Part shown: positions 19,403 to 29,752 of the stretch, piece by piece
How the letters are laid out: every line of letters begins with the position of its first letter
Numbering within the stretch: the stretch's first letter is position 1
NCBI RefSeq assembly: GCF_019237615.1
Contig: NZ_JAFAGT010000108.1
Span: 1 to 64,000, forward strand
DNA from: Roseateles sp.
GTDB taxonomy: Bacteria; Pseudomonadota; Gammaproteobacteria; Burkholderiales; Burkholderiaceae_C
Length of the DNA: 64,000 nt
Reading direction: 5' to 3'
Made by a program: the position numbers and the translations under genes
Notes under the pieces: model-generated
Databases searched by the model: none
What the model was told of the DNA's origin: nothing
The model's input: the letters and a program-made list of their open reading frames with translations, nothing else

Positions 19403-20497
19403 ATGACCGCGATCTCCGAAGCCCAGCTTCAACCCCTGCTGCAAGCCGTGACGGACCCCGGCAGCGGCCGCACCCTCGGCGAGGACCGGGCGATCAAGGC
19501 GGTCAAGATCGAAGGCACCGACGTGGCCGTCGACATCGAGCTGGGCTATCCGGCCGCCAGCCAGCATGGCGCGCTGCGCGCGGCGCTGGTGGCGGCGGCA
19601 AAGGGCCTGCCGGGCGTCGGCAACGTCAGCGTTGCCATCTCGACCAAGGTCGTCGCCCATGCGGTGCAGCGCGGCGTGCAGCTCCTGCCGGGCGTGAAGA
19701 ACATCATCGCCGTTGCCTCCGGCAAGGGCGGCGTCGGGAAGAGCACGACGGCCGCCAACCTCGCGCTGGCGCTTGCCGCCGAGGGCGCCCGCGTGGGCGT
19801 GCTGGACGCCGACGTCTACGGCCCCAGCCAGCCGCTGATGCTGGGCGCCAGCGGCCGCCCCGAGACGCTGGACGGCCAGACCATGGAGCCGCACATCGCC
19901 CATGGCCTGCAGGTCAACTCCATCGGTTTCCTCGTCGACGACGACCAGGCCATGATCTGGCGCGGTCCCATGGCCACGCAGGCGCTGGAGCAGCTGCTGC
20001 GCCAGACGCGCTGGCAGGAGCTGGACTACCTCATCGTCGACATGCCGCCGGGCACCGGTGACATCCAGCTGACGCTGTCGCAGCGCGTGCCGGTGACGGG
20101 CGCCGTCATCGTGACGACGCCGCAGGACATCGCCCTCATCGACGCCAAGAAGGGCCTGAAGATGTTCGAGAAGGTGGGTGTGCCCATCCTGGGCATCGTC
20201 GAGAACATGGCCGTGCATGTCTGCTCCAACTGCGGCCATGCCGAGCACATCTTCGGCGCCGAGGGCGGCGCCAGGATGGCGGCGCAGTACGGCACCGAGC
20301 TGCTGGCCGCACTGCCGCTGGCCATGAGCATCCGCGCCCAGGCCGACGCCGGCACGCCCACCGTCGCCGCGGAGCCCGACGGCGAGGTTGCCGCGCTCTA
20401 CAAGGCGCTGGCGCGCAAGGTGAGCGCCAAGATCGCGGCGCAGGGCAAGGACTACTCGTCCAAGTTCCCCAGCATCGCCATCTCCAAGTCCACCTGA
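19403..20497 (+). CDS. apbC: Mrp/ApbC family iron-sulfur carrier ATPase
   Basis: A P-loop ATPase that binds and delivers [4Fe-4S] clusters. Of its 364 residues, the N-terminal DUF59/MIP18-like part covers about 1-90, the deviant Walker A GKGGVGKST lies at about 107-115, and the cluster-binding CxxC is C274/C277 (VCSNCGHAEH). DMPPGTGDIQLTL is the Switch II region. I chose ATG 19403 (MTAISEAQ) over GTG 18 bp upstream. It precedes the formate dehydrogenase operon, rich in Fe-S clusters, by 166 bp; a functional link is possible but Mrp is a general factor. Confidence 0.93.
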   Translation: MTAISEAQLQPLLQAVTDPGSGRTLGEDRAIKAVKIEGTDVAVDIELGYPAASQHGALRAALVAAAKGLPGVGNVSVAISTKVVAHAVQRGVQLLPGVKNIIAVASGKGGVGKSTTAANLALALAAEGARVGVLDADVYGPSQPLMLGASGRPETLDGQTMEPHIAHGLQVNSIGFLVDDDQAMIWRGPMATQALEQLLRQTRWQELDYLIVDMPPGTGDIQLTLSQRVPVTGAVIVTTPQDIALIDAKKGLKMFEKVGVPILGIVENMAVHVCSNCGHAEHIFGAEGGARMAAQYGTELLAALPLAMSIRAQADAGTPTVAAEPDGEVAALYKALARKVSAKIAAQGKDYSSKFPSIAISKST

Positions 20498-20498
20498 C

Positions 20499-20514
20499 GC
20501 GGCGCTGACGCCGC
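20499..20514 (+). terminator. Short GC hairpin after mrp
   Basis: The arms gcggcg (20499-20504) and cgccgc (20509-20514) enclose a 4-nt loop immediately after the mrp stop. There is no T tract, so termination is uncertain. The remaining 150 bp before fdnG must contain that operon's promoter, but I see no convincing -35/-10 pair. Confidence 0.35.
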
Positions 20515-20663
20515 CACAAACCCGAGCGGCTTGCTCCCCCTGGATTGCCCTCTATGGACAAGGGCTTTCCTTTGTGAAGAAATCGGCTCGCGGCGGCCAC
20601 GACCGGCCGTCGCTCTGAGTCGTTCCTGCACAAAAGCGGGCCTGGCCCGCAGGAGACAGCCGA

Positions 20664-23600
20664 ATGGACATGAACCGGAGGCAGTTCTTCCGGGTGAGCG
20701 GTGCGGGGCTGGCAGCGTCCAGCCTGGTGGCCCTGGGGTTCTCGCCGACGGCGGCCCTGGCCGAGACGCGCAACTTCAAGCTCTCCCGGGCAACCGAGAC
20801 CCGCAACACCTGCCCCTATTGCTCGGTGGGCTGCGGCGTCATCATGTATTCCCTGGGCGACAAGGCGAAGAACGTCACTGCGTCCATCATCCACATCGAG
20901 GGCGACCCCGACCACCCGGTCAACCGCGGCACGCTGTGCCCCAAGGGCGCGGGCCTGCTGGACTTCGTGCACAGCCCCAACCGGCTGAAGTTCCCGGAGA
21001 TCCGCGAGGCAGGTGCCACGGAGTGGAAACGCGTCGGCTGGGACGAGGCGCTGGACCGGCTCGTCAAGCTGATGAAGGCCGACCGCGACACCAACTTTCA
21101 GACCACCAATGCCGCCGGGCAGACGGTCAACCGCTGGACCAGCACCGGCATCCTGGCCGCCTCGGCCTCGTCCAATGAAACGGGCTACATCACGCACAAG
21201 GTGATGCGCGCCCTGGGGATGCTCGTCTTCGACAACCAGGCACGTGTCTGACACGGCCCGACGGTGGCCAGTCTGGCCCCGACGTTCGGCCGCGGCGCGA
21301 TGACCAACCATTGGGTGGACATCAAGAACGCCGACCTCGTGCTCATCATGGGCGGCAATGCCGCCGAGGCCCATCCCTGCGGTTTCAAGTGGGTCATCGA
21401 GGCCAAGCACCACAACAAGGCCAAGCTCATCGTCGTGGACCCGCGCTTCACGCGCTCGGCCGCGATGAGCGACTACTACGCGCCCATACGTGCGGGCACG
21501 GACATCGCCTTCCTGGGCGGCGTCATCAACTATCTGCTGAGCAACAACAAGATCCAGACCGAGTACGTCCGCAACTACACCAACGCGACCTTCATCGTCG
21601 GCGAAGACTACAAGTTCGATGCCGGCATCTTCAGCGGCTACGACGAGGCCAAGCGCAGCTACAACCCTGCCTCCTGGGGCTATGAGCTGGACGACCAGGG
21701 CTTCGCCAAGGTCGACATGACGATGGCGCACCCGCGCTGCGTGCTCAACGTGATGAAGCAGCATTACGCGCGCTACACGCCCGAGCAAGTCAGCAGGATC
21801 ACCGGCACGCCCAAGGACAAGTTCCTCAAGGTCTGCGAGCACATCGCCAGCACCGCCACGCCCGACCGCACCATGACCATCATGTATGCGCTGGGCTGGA
21901 CGCAACACAGCATGGGCTCTCAGATGATCCGCACCGGCGCCCTCATGCAGCTGCTGCTGGGCAACATCGGCGTCCCCGGCGGTGGCATGAATGCGCTGCG
22001 CGGCCACAGCAACATCCAGGGCCTCACGGACCTGGGCCTGCTGTCCACGTCGCTGCCGGGCTACCTGAGCCTGCCCAGGGACGCGGAGCAAGACCTGGAG
22101 ACCTATTACAAGACCCGTGCGACCAAGCCGCTGCGTCCCGGCCAGATGAGCTACTGGCAGAACTATCCCAAGTTCTTCGTCAGCTACATGAAGTCGACGT
22201 TCGGCAAGGCGGCCACGGCGGAGAACGCCTGGGGTTACCACTGGCTGCCCAAGTGGGACACCGGCTACGACGTGCTGCGCGCGTTCGAGATGATGAACCA
22301 GGGCAAGCTCAACGGCTACATCTGCCAGGGCTTCAATCCGGTGGGCTCCTTCCCGAACAAGAAGAAGATCGTCGCCGGTCTGTCCAAGCTGAAGTTCCTC
22401 GCCATCATCGACCCGCTCAACACCGAGACGGCGGAGTTCTGGAAGAACTTCGGCGAGCACAACGACGTCAAGTCGGCCGAGATCCAGACCACGGTGTTCC
22501 GCTTCCCCAGCACCTGCTTCGCCGAAGAGGACGGCGCGCTGACCAACTCTGGCCGCTGGCTGCAGTGGCACTGGAAGGGCGCCGAGCCCCCGGGCGAGGC
22601 CAAGGGCGACCAGGCCATCATCGCCGAGCTGTTCACGCGACTGAAGGCGGCCTATGTGAAGGACGGCGGTGCTTTCCCCGACCCCATCCTGAACTTGACC
22701 TGGCCCTATCTGCAGCCGACCAACCCATCGCCAGAGGAGCTGGCCAAGGAGTACAACGGCAAGGCGTTGACCGACCTGACCGACCCCAAGGACCCGACCA
22801 AGGTGCTGGCCAAGGCCGGTGAGCAGCTCAGCGGCTTCGGGCTGCTTCGCGACGACGGCTCCACGGCCGCCGGCTGCTGGATCTACACCGGCGCCTGGAC
22901 GCAGGCCGGCAACCAGATGGCCCGGCGCGACAACAGCGATCCCTGGGGCATAGGCCAGACGCTGAATTGGGCCTGGGCCTGGCCGGCCAACCGGCGCGTG
23001 CTCTACAACGCGGCCTCCTGCGACCCCACCGGCAAGCCCTGGAACCCCAGGCGCCGGCTGATCAGTTGGGCCGGCGACAAATGGGCAGGCTCCGACGTGC
23101 CGGACATCCGGCCCGACGCCAACCCGACCGACGCCGACGCTGTGCGCCCCTTCATCATGACCGCCGAGGGCGTGGCGCGCCTGTTCGCGCCCAGCGGCAT
23201 GGCGGACGGCCCGCTGCCCGAGCACTATGAGCCCTTCGAGACGCCGCTGACGATCAACCCCATGCACCCGGAGAACGCCAAGGCCAAGTCCAACCCGGCC
23301 GCGCGCGTCTTCAAGGGCGACATGGAGGCCTTCGGCACGCCCAAGGACTTCCCGTACGTGGCGACGAGCTATCGCCTCACCGAGCATTTCCACTACTGGA
23401 CCAAGAACGTGCTGACCTCGGCGGTCATCCAGCCGCAGCAGTTCGTCGAGATCGGCGAGGAGCTGGCCAAGGAGAAGGGCGTGGCCAACGGCGACTGGGT
23501 CAAGGTGACGAGCAACCGCGGCTTCATCAAGGCCGTGGCAGTCGTCACCAAGCGCATCCCGTCGCTGGACGTGGATGGCAAGCGCGTGCATACGGTGGGC

Positions 23601-23735
23601 CTGCCCAACCACTGGGGCTTCGTCGGCGTGGCCAAGCCAGGCTATCTCGTCAACACGTTGACCCCCTTCGTGGGCGACGCGAACACGCAGACGCCGGAGT
23701 TCAAGAGCTTCACCGTCAACCTCGAAAAAGCCTGA
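20664..23735 (+). CDS. fdnG: Formate dehydrogenase-N alpha subunit, selenocysteine-containing (TGA at codon 196)
   Basis: Catalytic bis-MGD molybdenum/tungsten subunit, oxidising formate on the periplasmic side. One reading frame of 1023 residues is interrupted only by TGA at 21249-21251, codon 196, the same position as Sec196 of E. coli FdnG. The context (DNQARV[13 protein letters not shown]) matches the family, so TGA is read as selenocysteine, not stop. The twin-arginine signal is [16 protein letters not shown]. The N-terminal [4Fe-4S] site is [10 protein letters not shown] plus LCPKGAG. A SECIS-like hairpin follows the TGA, and selA, selB and selC lie downstream in the same cluster. Confidence 0.97.
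21249..21291 (+). promoter_or_regulatory. Bacterial SECIS element directing selenocysteine insertion
   Basis: Begins with the TGA itself. The codons right after it (cac ggc ccg) match the start of the E. coli fdhF/fdnG SECIS region. A hairpin can form from cgacggtggcc and ggccccgacg-like arms with apical loop agtct, retaining the G-U that SelB contacts in the bacterial element. Placement directly 3' of the TGA within the coding sequence is as expected for bacteria. The exact pairing was judged by eye. Confidence 0.75.
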
Positions 23736-23745
23736 GGAGGGAACG

Positions 23746-24660
23746 ATGTCATCACTTCAATCCCTCGACATCGCCAGGCGCTCGGCCACCACCACGCCGT
23801 CCACGCAGGCGCGCAGGCATGTGCCCGAGGTCGCCAAGCTCATCGACGTGTCCTCCTGCATAGGCTGCAAGGCCTGCCAGGTGGCCTGCATGCAGTGGAA
23901 CGACCTGCGTGACGATGTTGGCGACAACCATGGCAGCTACGACAACCCGCGCGATCTGACGCCGCAGAGCTGGACGGTGATGCGCTACTCCGAGGTGGAG
24001 GTCGAGCAGGGCAAGCTGGAATGGTTGATCCGCAAGGACGGCTGCATGCACTGCGATGACCCGGGTTGCCTGAAGAGCTGCCCGGCGCCCGGCGCCATCG
24101 TGAAGTACACCAATGGCATCGTGGACTTCATCTCGGAGCATTGCATAGGCTGCGGCAACTGCGTCACCGGCTGCCCCTTCGACGTGCCGCGCATCAGCAA
24201 GGTGGACAGCAAGGCCTACAAGTGCTCGCTCTGTTCCGACCGCGTCGGCGTGGGCCTGGAGCCGGCCTGCGCCAAGGCCTGCCCGACCGGCGCGATCCGC
24301 TTTGGTACCAAGGAGGACATGCTGGACTTCGGCGCCGAGCGCATCGTCGACCTGAAGGAGCGCGGCTACGCCAACGCGGGTGTCTACGACCCGCCGGGCG
24401 TGGGTGGCACCCATGTCGTCTACGTGCTGCAGCATGCAGACAAGCCCGAGCTGTACCACGGCCTGCCTAGGGATCCCAAGATCAGCCCGCTGGTGTCGCT
24501 GTGGAAGGGCGTGGCCAAGCCGCTGGCCGTGGCGGCCATGATAGGCGCGGCGGTGGCCGGCTTCTTCCACTACACCCGCGTCGGGCCCATCGAGGACCCG
24601 GACGATCCCGAGGCCGATCGCAACGTCGCCCGCGACGATGCGAACCACCCCGCCGCCTGA
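23746..24660 (+). CDS. fdxH: Formate dehydrogenase-N beta (iron-sulfur) subunit
   Basis: Electron-transfer subunit between FdnG and the cytochrome b subunit. It has 304 residues with four ferredoxin-type Cys clusters: [35 protein letters not shown] and [21 protein letters not shown], consistent with four [4Fe-4S]. One C-terminal TM helix (about 252-275, [14 protein letters not shown]) anchors it in the inner membrane. It begins 10 bp after fdnG with a GAGG ribosome site. Confidence 0.97.
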   Translation: MSSLQSLDIARRSATTTPSTQARRHVPEVAKLIDVSSCIGCKACQVACMQWNDLRDDVGDNHGSYDNPRDLTPQSWTVMRYSEVEVEQGKLEWLIRKDGCMHCDDPGCLKSCPAPGAIVKYTNGIVDFISEHCIGCGNCVTGCPFDVPRISKVDSKAYKCSLCSDRVGVGLEPACAKACPTGAIRFGTKEDMLDFGAERIVDLKERGYANAGVYDPPGVGGTHVVYVLQHADKPELYHGLPRDPKISPLVSLWKGVAKPLAVAAMIGAAVAGFFHYTRVGPIEDPDDPEADRNVARDDANHPAA

Positions 24661-24672
24661 CAGGAGCGCAGC

Positions 24673-25296
24673 ATGGCTACCCGCTTCATTCAGCGCTACA
24701 GCGCTGGCGAGCGCACCAACCACTGGTTGATCGTGCTGCTCTTCCTCGGCGCCGGGCTGTCGGGCCTGGCCTTCTTCCACCCGGGCTTCTATTTCCTGAC
24801 AGCCCTGTTCGGCGGCGGCACCTGGGCGCGCATCCTGCACCCCTTCATGGGCCTGCTGATGGCGCTGTGCTTCTTCGTCATGTTCCTCAAGCTGTGGCGA
24901 CACAACGTGATGAACGACGCCGACAAGGAATGGATGAAGCACAGCGGCGAGATGCTGCGCGGCGACAAGAGCCGCATGCCGCCCGCCGGCCGCTACAACG
25001 CCGGCCAGAAGCAGGTGTTCTGGGTCATGGCCACCAGCCTGGCCGTGCTGGTGCTGACCGGCTTCATCTTCTGGCAGCCCTGGTTCGCCGACAGCTTCCC
25101 CATCGTCGCGCGGCGCATCGCCGTCGTGCTGCATGCGCTGTCGGCAACCGTGCTGATCCTGACGGTCATCGTGCACGTCTACGCGGCGATCTGGGTCAAG
25201 GGCACGTTCAGGGCGATGACGCGCGGCACGGTGACCGAGGGCTGGGCGCGCCAGAATCACGCGCAATGGCATCGTGAAATGACCGGAAAGCAATGA
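24673..25296 (+). CDS. fdnI: Formate dehydrogenase-N gamma subunit (cytochrome b556)
   Basis: A 207-residue inner-membrane dihaem cytochrome b that passes formate electrons to the quinone pool. Four TM segments are visible (about 17-38, 55-75, 115-135, 150-172). The haem-ligand His candidates are RTNHWLIVLLF in TM1, LHPFMGLLMAL in TM2 and LHALSATV plus VIVHVYAAIW in the later helices. It starts 12 bp after fdxH and overlaps fdhE by 4 bp (ATGA). Confidence 0.96.
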   Translation: MATRFIQRYSAGERTNHWLIVLLFLGAGLSGLAFFHPGFYFLTALFGGGTWARILHPFMGLLMALCFFVMFLKLWRHNVMNDADKEWMKHSGEMLRGDKSRMPPAGRYNAGQKQVFWVMATSLAVLVLTGFIFWQPWFADSFPIVARRIAVVLHALSATVLILTVIVHVYAAIWVKGTFRAMTRGTVTEGWARQNHAQWHREMTGKQ

Positions 25297-26291
25297 CCGT
25301 CGGCAGCACGCAGAAGATTCTCAGCCCGGAAGAGATCGCCGTCCGCGCCGGCGAGCAGCTCAGCTTCCTGCACCTGCCCGAGGCCGGCGTCTTCGCCGAC
25401 CGCGCGCTGCGCCTGCGCGAGCTGGCCGTCGGTCATGCGATGCGCGACTTCCTGCTCTTCGTCGCCGAACTGGCCGAGGCCCAGCACCGCGCGCTGTCCT
25501 CCAGGGTCGCCGTGCCCCTGCCAACGCCCGAGCAGGTGGGCACCGCGGCGCGCGGCGGCCAGCCCTTGCTGCCGGCCGAGACCTGGCCGCGCGCACCGGT
25601 GTGGCGCGAGTCGCTGCGCACGCTGCTGAACGACCTGGCGCGCCACCTGCCTGACGGTCCGGCCAAGGCCGTGGTGTTGCAGCTGGCCGCCGCCGACGAC
25701 GAGCATCTGGAGGCGCAGGCCGGCCGCCTGCTGAGCGGTGTCATGCTGGGCCTGGACCTGGCCAGCGCGCCCTTGATCGCCGCCGGCCTGCAACTGCACT
25801 GGGTGCGGCTGGTGCAACAGACAGCGGCCCGGTCGGCCGGTCCCATCGCCGCCTTCGGCCGCACCGATGACCCCACGCTGTGCCCCTGCTGCGGCTCGCG
25901 CCCGGTCGCGTCGCTGGAGCGCCTGGGTGGCGAGGGCGCGCGCTACCTGGCCTGCGGCCTGTGCGCGACGCAATGGCACTACGTGCGTATCAAGTGCACG
26001 CATTGCCAGAGCACCAAGGGCATCTCGCTGCAAAGCCTGGTCGGCGCCGACGAACCGGCGTCGACGACGGCCGACGCCGTCGTGCAGGCCGAGTGCTGCG
26101 GCGAGTGCGGCCATTACCTGAAGCTGATGCACCCGGTGCGCGACAACGGCCTGGAACCGCTGGCCGACGACCTTGCCACGCTGACGCTGGACTTGCTCGT
26201 CAGCGAGGCTGGCCTGCAGCGCCACGGCGTCAACCTGCTGCTGCTCTTCGGCGAGCCCGACGAAGCGCCACCACCCGGACGAGAACACTGA
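25293..26291 (+). CDS. fdhE: Formate dehydrogenase accessory protein FdhE
   Basis: Cytosolic maturation factor required for active formate dehydrogenase-N/O. It has 332 residues. The diagnostic rubredoxin-like Cys pairs are LCPCCGSRP, LACGLCATQW, IKCTHCQS and ECCGECGHY, in the C-terminal half. The N-terminal half is all-alpha. Its ATG overlaps the fdnI stop and its TGA overlaps the selA ATG, so translation is coupled on both sides. Confidence 0.95.
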   Translation: MTVGSTQKILSPEEIAVRAGEQLSFLHLPEAGVFADRALRLRELAVGHAMRDFLLFVAELAEAQHRALSSRVAVPLPTPEQVGTAARGGQPLLPAETWPRAPVWRESLRTLLNDLARHLPDGPAKAVVLQLAAADDEHLEAQAGRLLSGVMLGLDLASAPLIAAGLQLHWVRLVQQTAARSAGPIAAFGRTDDPTLCPCCGSRPVASLERLGGEGARYLACGLCATQWHYVRIKCTHCQSTKGISLQSLVGADEPASTTADAVVQAECCGECGHYLKLMHPVRDNGLEPLADDLATLTLDLLVSEAGLQRHGVNLLLLFGEPDEAPPPGREH

Positions 26292-27727
26292 TGAGTGCGC
26301 CCGACGAATCCGTGGTTCACGGTTCCAAGGCCCCCGACAAAGCGGCCCCCAAGGACCTGCCGGCGCTGGACAAGCTGCTGCGCGACTGCGCGCCGCTGGT
26401 GGCACAGCACGGCCACACGCTGGTCGCCAACGAGGCGAGGGCGCTGCTCGACGGGCTGCGCTCGCGCGCCGTCGCCAGCACCCTGGTCCGCGCCGAGATC
26501 GATGCGCTGCCGCAGATGCTCGCCGGGCGCGTGGATGCGCGCATGCAGCCGAATCTGCGCGCGGTGCTCAACCTCACCGGCACCGTCATCCACACCAACC
26601 TCGGCCGTGCCCTGCTGGCCGACGCGGCGCTGCAGCAGGTGCTGGCGCTGATGGGCTCGCCCAACAACCTGGAGTTCGACCTCGATCGCGGAGCCCGCGG
26701 CGACCGCGATGACCTCATCGAGGGCCTGCTCTGCGAGCTGACCGGCGCCGAGGCCGCCACTGTCGTCAACAACAACGCCGCGGCGGTGCTGCTGGGCATC
26801 GCGGCGCTGGCGCGCGGCCGGGAGGCCATCGTGTCGCGCGGCGAACTGGTCGAGATCGGCGGCGCCTTCCGCATGCCCGACGTGATGAGCGCGGCCGGCG
26901 CGACGCTGGTGGAGGTGGGCACGACCAATCGCACTCACCCGCGCGACTACGAGCAGGCCATCACGCCGCGCACCGGACTCATCGTCAAGGTGCACACCAG
27001 CAACTACCAGGTGCAGGGCTTCACCGCGGCGGTGGACGAGGCCACGCTGGCGCCCATTGCGCATGCGGCCGGCCTGCCGCTGATGACTGACCTGGGTAGC
27101 GGCGCGCTGGTGGACCTGTCCCAATGGGGGCTGCCCGCCGAACCGCTGCCGCAGGCCATGCTGGCTGCGGGCTGCGACGTGGTGACCTTCAGCGGCGACA
27201 AGCTGCTGGGCGGCCCCCAGGCCGGCCTCATCGTCGGCAGCAAGGCCGCCGTCGGCAGGATCCGCAAGTACCCGATGAAGCGAGCCCTGCGCCTGTCCAA
27301 GCTGCCGTTCGCTGCGCTGGAGGCGACGCTGCGCCTTTACCTGCGCCCCGAACGGCTGGCGCAGGACCTGCCCACGCTGCGGCTGCTGACGCGACCCCAG
27401 AGCCAGATCGCCCAGCTCGCGCTGCACCTGCTGTCCGACGTGGCCGCGGCCGTCGCGCCGCGCTTCACCGTCGAGACGGTGGCGCTGCAGAGCCAGATCG
27501 GCTCCGGATCGCTGCCTGTCGAGCGCCTGCCGTCGGCGGGGCTGGCCATCTGCGCCGCCGACGGCCGTGGCCGCACGCTCGAAGCGCTGGCCAGCACGTT
27601 GCGCAGCCTGCCTCGTCCGGTCATCGGCCGCATCCACGATGACCGCCTGCTGCTGGACCTGAGGGGCCTGGAGGAGCCGGCGCTGCTGACTTCGCAGTTG
27701 CCGGTGCTGAAGGAGAGGCTGGCGTGA
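26291..27727 (+). CDS. selA: L-seryl-tRNA(Sec) selenium transferase
   Basis: PLP enzyme that converts Ser-tRNA(Sec) to Sec-tRNA(Sec) with selenophosphate, in the cytosol. Its 478 residues compare with 463 in E. coli. The N-terminal tRNA-binding part is followed by the fold-type I PLP domain: [32 protein letters not shown], and the PLP Lys at about K304 in [14 protein letters not shown]. The start is the ATG overlapping the fdhE stop. The stop overlaps the selB GTG start. A SelD gene is not in the window. Confidence 0.97.
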   Translation: MSAPDESVVHGSKAPDKAAPKDLPALDKLLRDCAPLVAQHGHTLVANEARALLDGLRSRAVASTLVRAEIDALPQMLAGRVDARMQPNLRAVLNLTGTVIHTNLGRALLADAALQQVLALMGSPNNLEFDLDRGARGDRDDLIEGLLCELTGAEAATVVNNNAAAVLLGIAALARGREAIVSRGELVEIGGAFRMPDVMSAAGATLVEVGTTNRTHPRDYEQAITPRTGLIVKVHTSNYQVQGFTAAVDEATLAPIAHAAGLPLMTDLGSGALVDLSQWGLPAEPLPQAMLAAGCDVVTFSGDKLLGGPQAGLIVGSKAAVGRIRKYPMKRALRLSKLPFAALEATLRLYLRPERLAQDLPTLRLLTRPQSQIAQLALHLLSDVAAAVAPRFTVETVALQSQIGSGSLPVERLPSAGLAICAADGRGRTLEALASTLRSLPRPVIGRIHDDRLLLDLRGLEEPALLTSQLPVLKERLA

Positions 27728-29589
27728 TCGTCGGCACTGCCGGCCATATCGACCATGGCAAGACCACGCTGGTGCGTGCGCTGACGGGCGTGGACACGGA
27801 CCGCCTGCCCGAGGAGAAGATGCGTGGCATCAGCATCGAGCTTGGCTATGCCTACCTCGATGTGCCGGGTCACGAGCAGCGGATCGGCTTCATCGATGTG
27901 CCCGGCCACGAGAAGCTCGTGCACACCATGCTGGCTGGCGCCAGCGGAATCGACTTCGCGTTGCTGCTTGTGGCGGCCGACGACGGCGTGATGCCGCAGA
28001 CTCGCGAGCACCTGGCCGTGCTGAGCCTGCTGGGCCTGAAGCGCGGCGCCGTGGCGATCACAAAGACCGACCGCGCTGAGCCCGGCCGCGTCGAGGTGCT
28101 GCGGGGCGAGGTGAGGGCGTTGCTGGCCGGCACCGGCCTGGACGACGCGCCCATCGTCGCTGTCTCCGCGCAGACCGGGCAGGGCGTGCACGCGCTTCGC
28201 GAGTTGCTGTTCGACGTCGCCCGCCGCACGCCGCCGCGCGCGACGCAGGGCCTGGCGGCCCGACTTGCGGTGGACCGCGCCTTCAGTCTGGACGGCGTCG
28301 GTACCGTCGTCACCGGCACGCTGCGTGCAGGTGAGATCACCGTCGGCGACGAACTGGTGGTCCACGGCCAGCGCGCCCGTGTGCGCAGCCTGCACGCGCA
28401 GAACCGCGCCGTCGAGCGCGCGCGGGCGGGCGAGCGCTGCGCCGTCGCGCTGGCGGGCCTGGCCAAGGAGCAGGCCCCGCGCGGCCAGTGGCTGACGGCG
28501 CCGACGGCAGCGCTCGCCACCGACCGCTTCGATGCCCGCCTCACGCTATGGCCCGGCGAGGCCAGGCCGTTGCGCTCCGGCACTCGCGTGCACCTGCACC
28601 TGGGCGCGCAGTCGGTGACGGCCAGCATCGCCGTGCTGGACGGCGACGCCATCGCGCCCGGCGCCTCGGCCCGCGTGCAACTTGTCTGCCACGCGCCGGT
28701 CGGTGCCTGGCGCGGCGACCGCCTCGTGCTGCGCGATGCCGGCGCCGCCCGCACCCTCGCCGGCGGCGTCGTGCTGGACCCGTTCGCGCCCGTGCGCTAC
28801 CGACGCACGCCCGCGCGCCTGGCCGAACTGGCCGCCTGCGAACTGCCCGTGTTGGCCGAGCGCCGCGAGCGGCTGCTGGCGCTGTCGTCGCTGGGTCTGG
28901 ACCTGGCCCGGTTCGCGCAGTCGGAGGGACTTGCCCTGCCGCTCGAAGGCTGGGCACTGGGCGACGAGGCCCGCGCCGCATTGACCGCCAGGCTGCTCGC
29001 CGCGCTGGCCGACTTTCACGCCAGGTCGCCCGACGAACTGGGGCCCGACGCGGCCCGGCTGCGCCGCCTCGTTGCACCGCGCATCGCCGAGCCGCTGTGG
29101 CGCCAGCTGCTGGCCGAGTTGCGTGCCACCGGCCGAATCGCCGTGCGCGGCGCCTTCGTGCACCTGCCGGAGCACGGCGTGCAGCTGTCGGCCGCCGAGC
29201 AGCGCATCGCGCAGAAGGTGGCGCCGCGCCTGGCCGCCGCCGGAGCCGAGGGCGCCTGGGCGCGTGACCTCGCCCGGGACTGCGCCGAGCCCGAGGCGCT
29301 GCTGCGTGCGACGCTGGCGCGCCTTGCGCAGCAGGGCGAGTTGCACCAGGTGGTGAAAGACCTCTACTGCGACACCGCGACGCTGGTCAGACTCGCTGCC
29401 ATCGTGCGGGCGTTGGGCGCCGAGCAGGGCAGGGTCACGGCGGCGACCTTCCGCGACGCGACGGGCCTGGGCCGCAAGCGGGCCATCCAGCTGCTGGAGC
29501 ATTTCGACCGCATCGGACTGCTGCGCCGCGTGGGCGACGAGCACCGGCTGCGCGCAGGCAGCGCACTGTTCTCGGAGACGACGAATTGA
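27724..29589 (+). CDS. selB: Selenocysteine-specific translation elongation factor
   Basis: GTPase that carries Sec-tRNA(Sec) to the ribosome at UGA codons marked by a SECIS. Of its 621 residues, the G domain has G1 GHIDHGKTT, the G3 region [13 protein letters not shown] and G4 ITKTDRA. EF-Tu-like domains 2-3 follow, then C-terminal winged-helix repeats (about 370-621) that bind the SECIS, ending in [21 protein letters not shown]. The start is GTG, overlapping the selA stop (GTGA). selC begins 4 bp after its stop. Confidence 0.97.
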   Translation: MIVGTAGHIDHGKTTLVRALTGVDTDRLPEEKMRGISIELGYAYLDVPGHEQRIGFIDVPGHEKLVHTMLAGASGIDFALLLVAADDGVMPQTREHLAVLSLLGLKRGAVAITKTDRAEPGRVEVLRGEVRALLAGTGLDDAPIVAVSAQTGQGVHALRELLFDVARRTPPRATQGLAARLAVDRAFSLDGVGTVVTGTLRAGEITVGDELVVHGQRARVRSLHAQNRAVERARAGERCAVALAGLAKEQAPRGQWLTAPTAALATDRFDARLTLWPGEARPLRSGTRVHLHLGAQSVTASIAVLDGDAIAPGASARVQLVCHAPVGAWRGDRLVLRDAGAARTLAGGVVLDPFAPVRYRRTPARLAELAACELPVLAERRERLLALSSLGLDLARFAQSEGLALPLEGWALGDEARAALTARLLAALADFHARSPDELGPDAARLRRLVAPRIAEPLWRQLLAELRATGRIAVRGAFVHLPEHGVQLSAAEQRIAQKVAPRLAAAGAEGAWARDLARDCAEPEALLRATLARLAQQGELHQVVKDLYCDTATLVRLAAIVRALGAEQGRVTAATFRDATGLGRKRAIQLLEHFDRIGLLRRVGDEHRLRAGSALFSETTN

Positions 29590-29593
29590 TCAT

Positions 29594-29689
29594 GGAAAGA
29601 GAACGACACCGGTGTGTCGGCCGGGCTTCAAACCCGGTGGGTGGCGCCACGCGCCGCCGGGTGGGTTCGACTCCCTCCTCTTTCCGCCA
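29594..29689 (+). tRNA. selC: tRNA-Sec (anticodon UCA), CCA encoded
   Basis: A 96-nt tRNA with an 8-bp acceptor stem (ggaaagag pairing ctctttcc), discriminator G and encoded CCA at 29687-29689. The D arm is extended, the anticodon loop is cttcaaa with anticodon TCA at 29628-29630, the long variable arm is GC-rich, and the T loop contains ttcgact. These are the hallmarks of bacterial selenocysteine tRNA. Its position 4 bp after selB suggests cotranscription with selA-selB and processing from an mRNA precursor. Confidence 0.96.
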
Positions 29690-29752
29690 CCAGCCTGGCC
29701 TCGCCTGCTGCGTGGGCACATCCGCGCCCGTGGTCAACGGGGAGTGCTGCCC

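Noticed and set aside
20664-21251. The 5' part of fdnG as a separate 195-codon gene ending at TGA
   Set aside because: The frame continues after the TGA with full formate dehydrogenase homology. The TGA is at the family's Sec position, and selA, selB and selC lie downstream.
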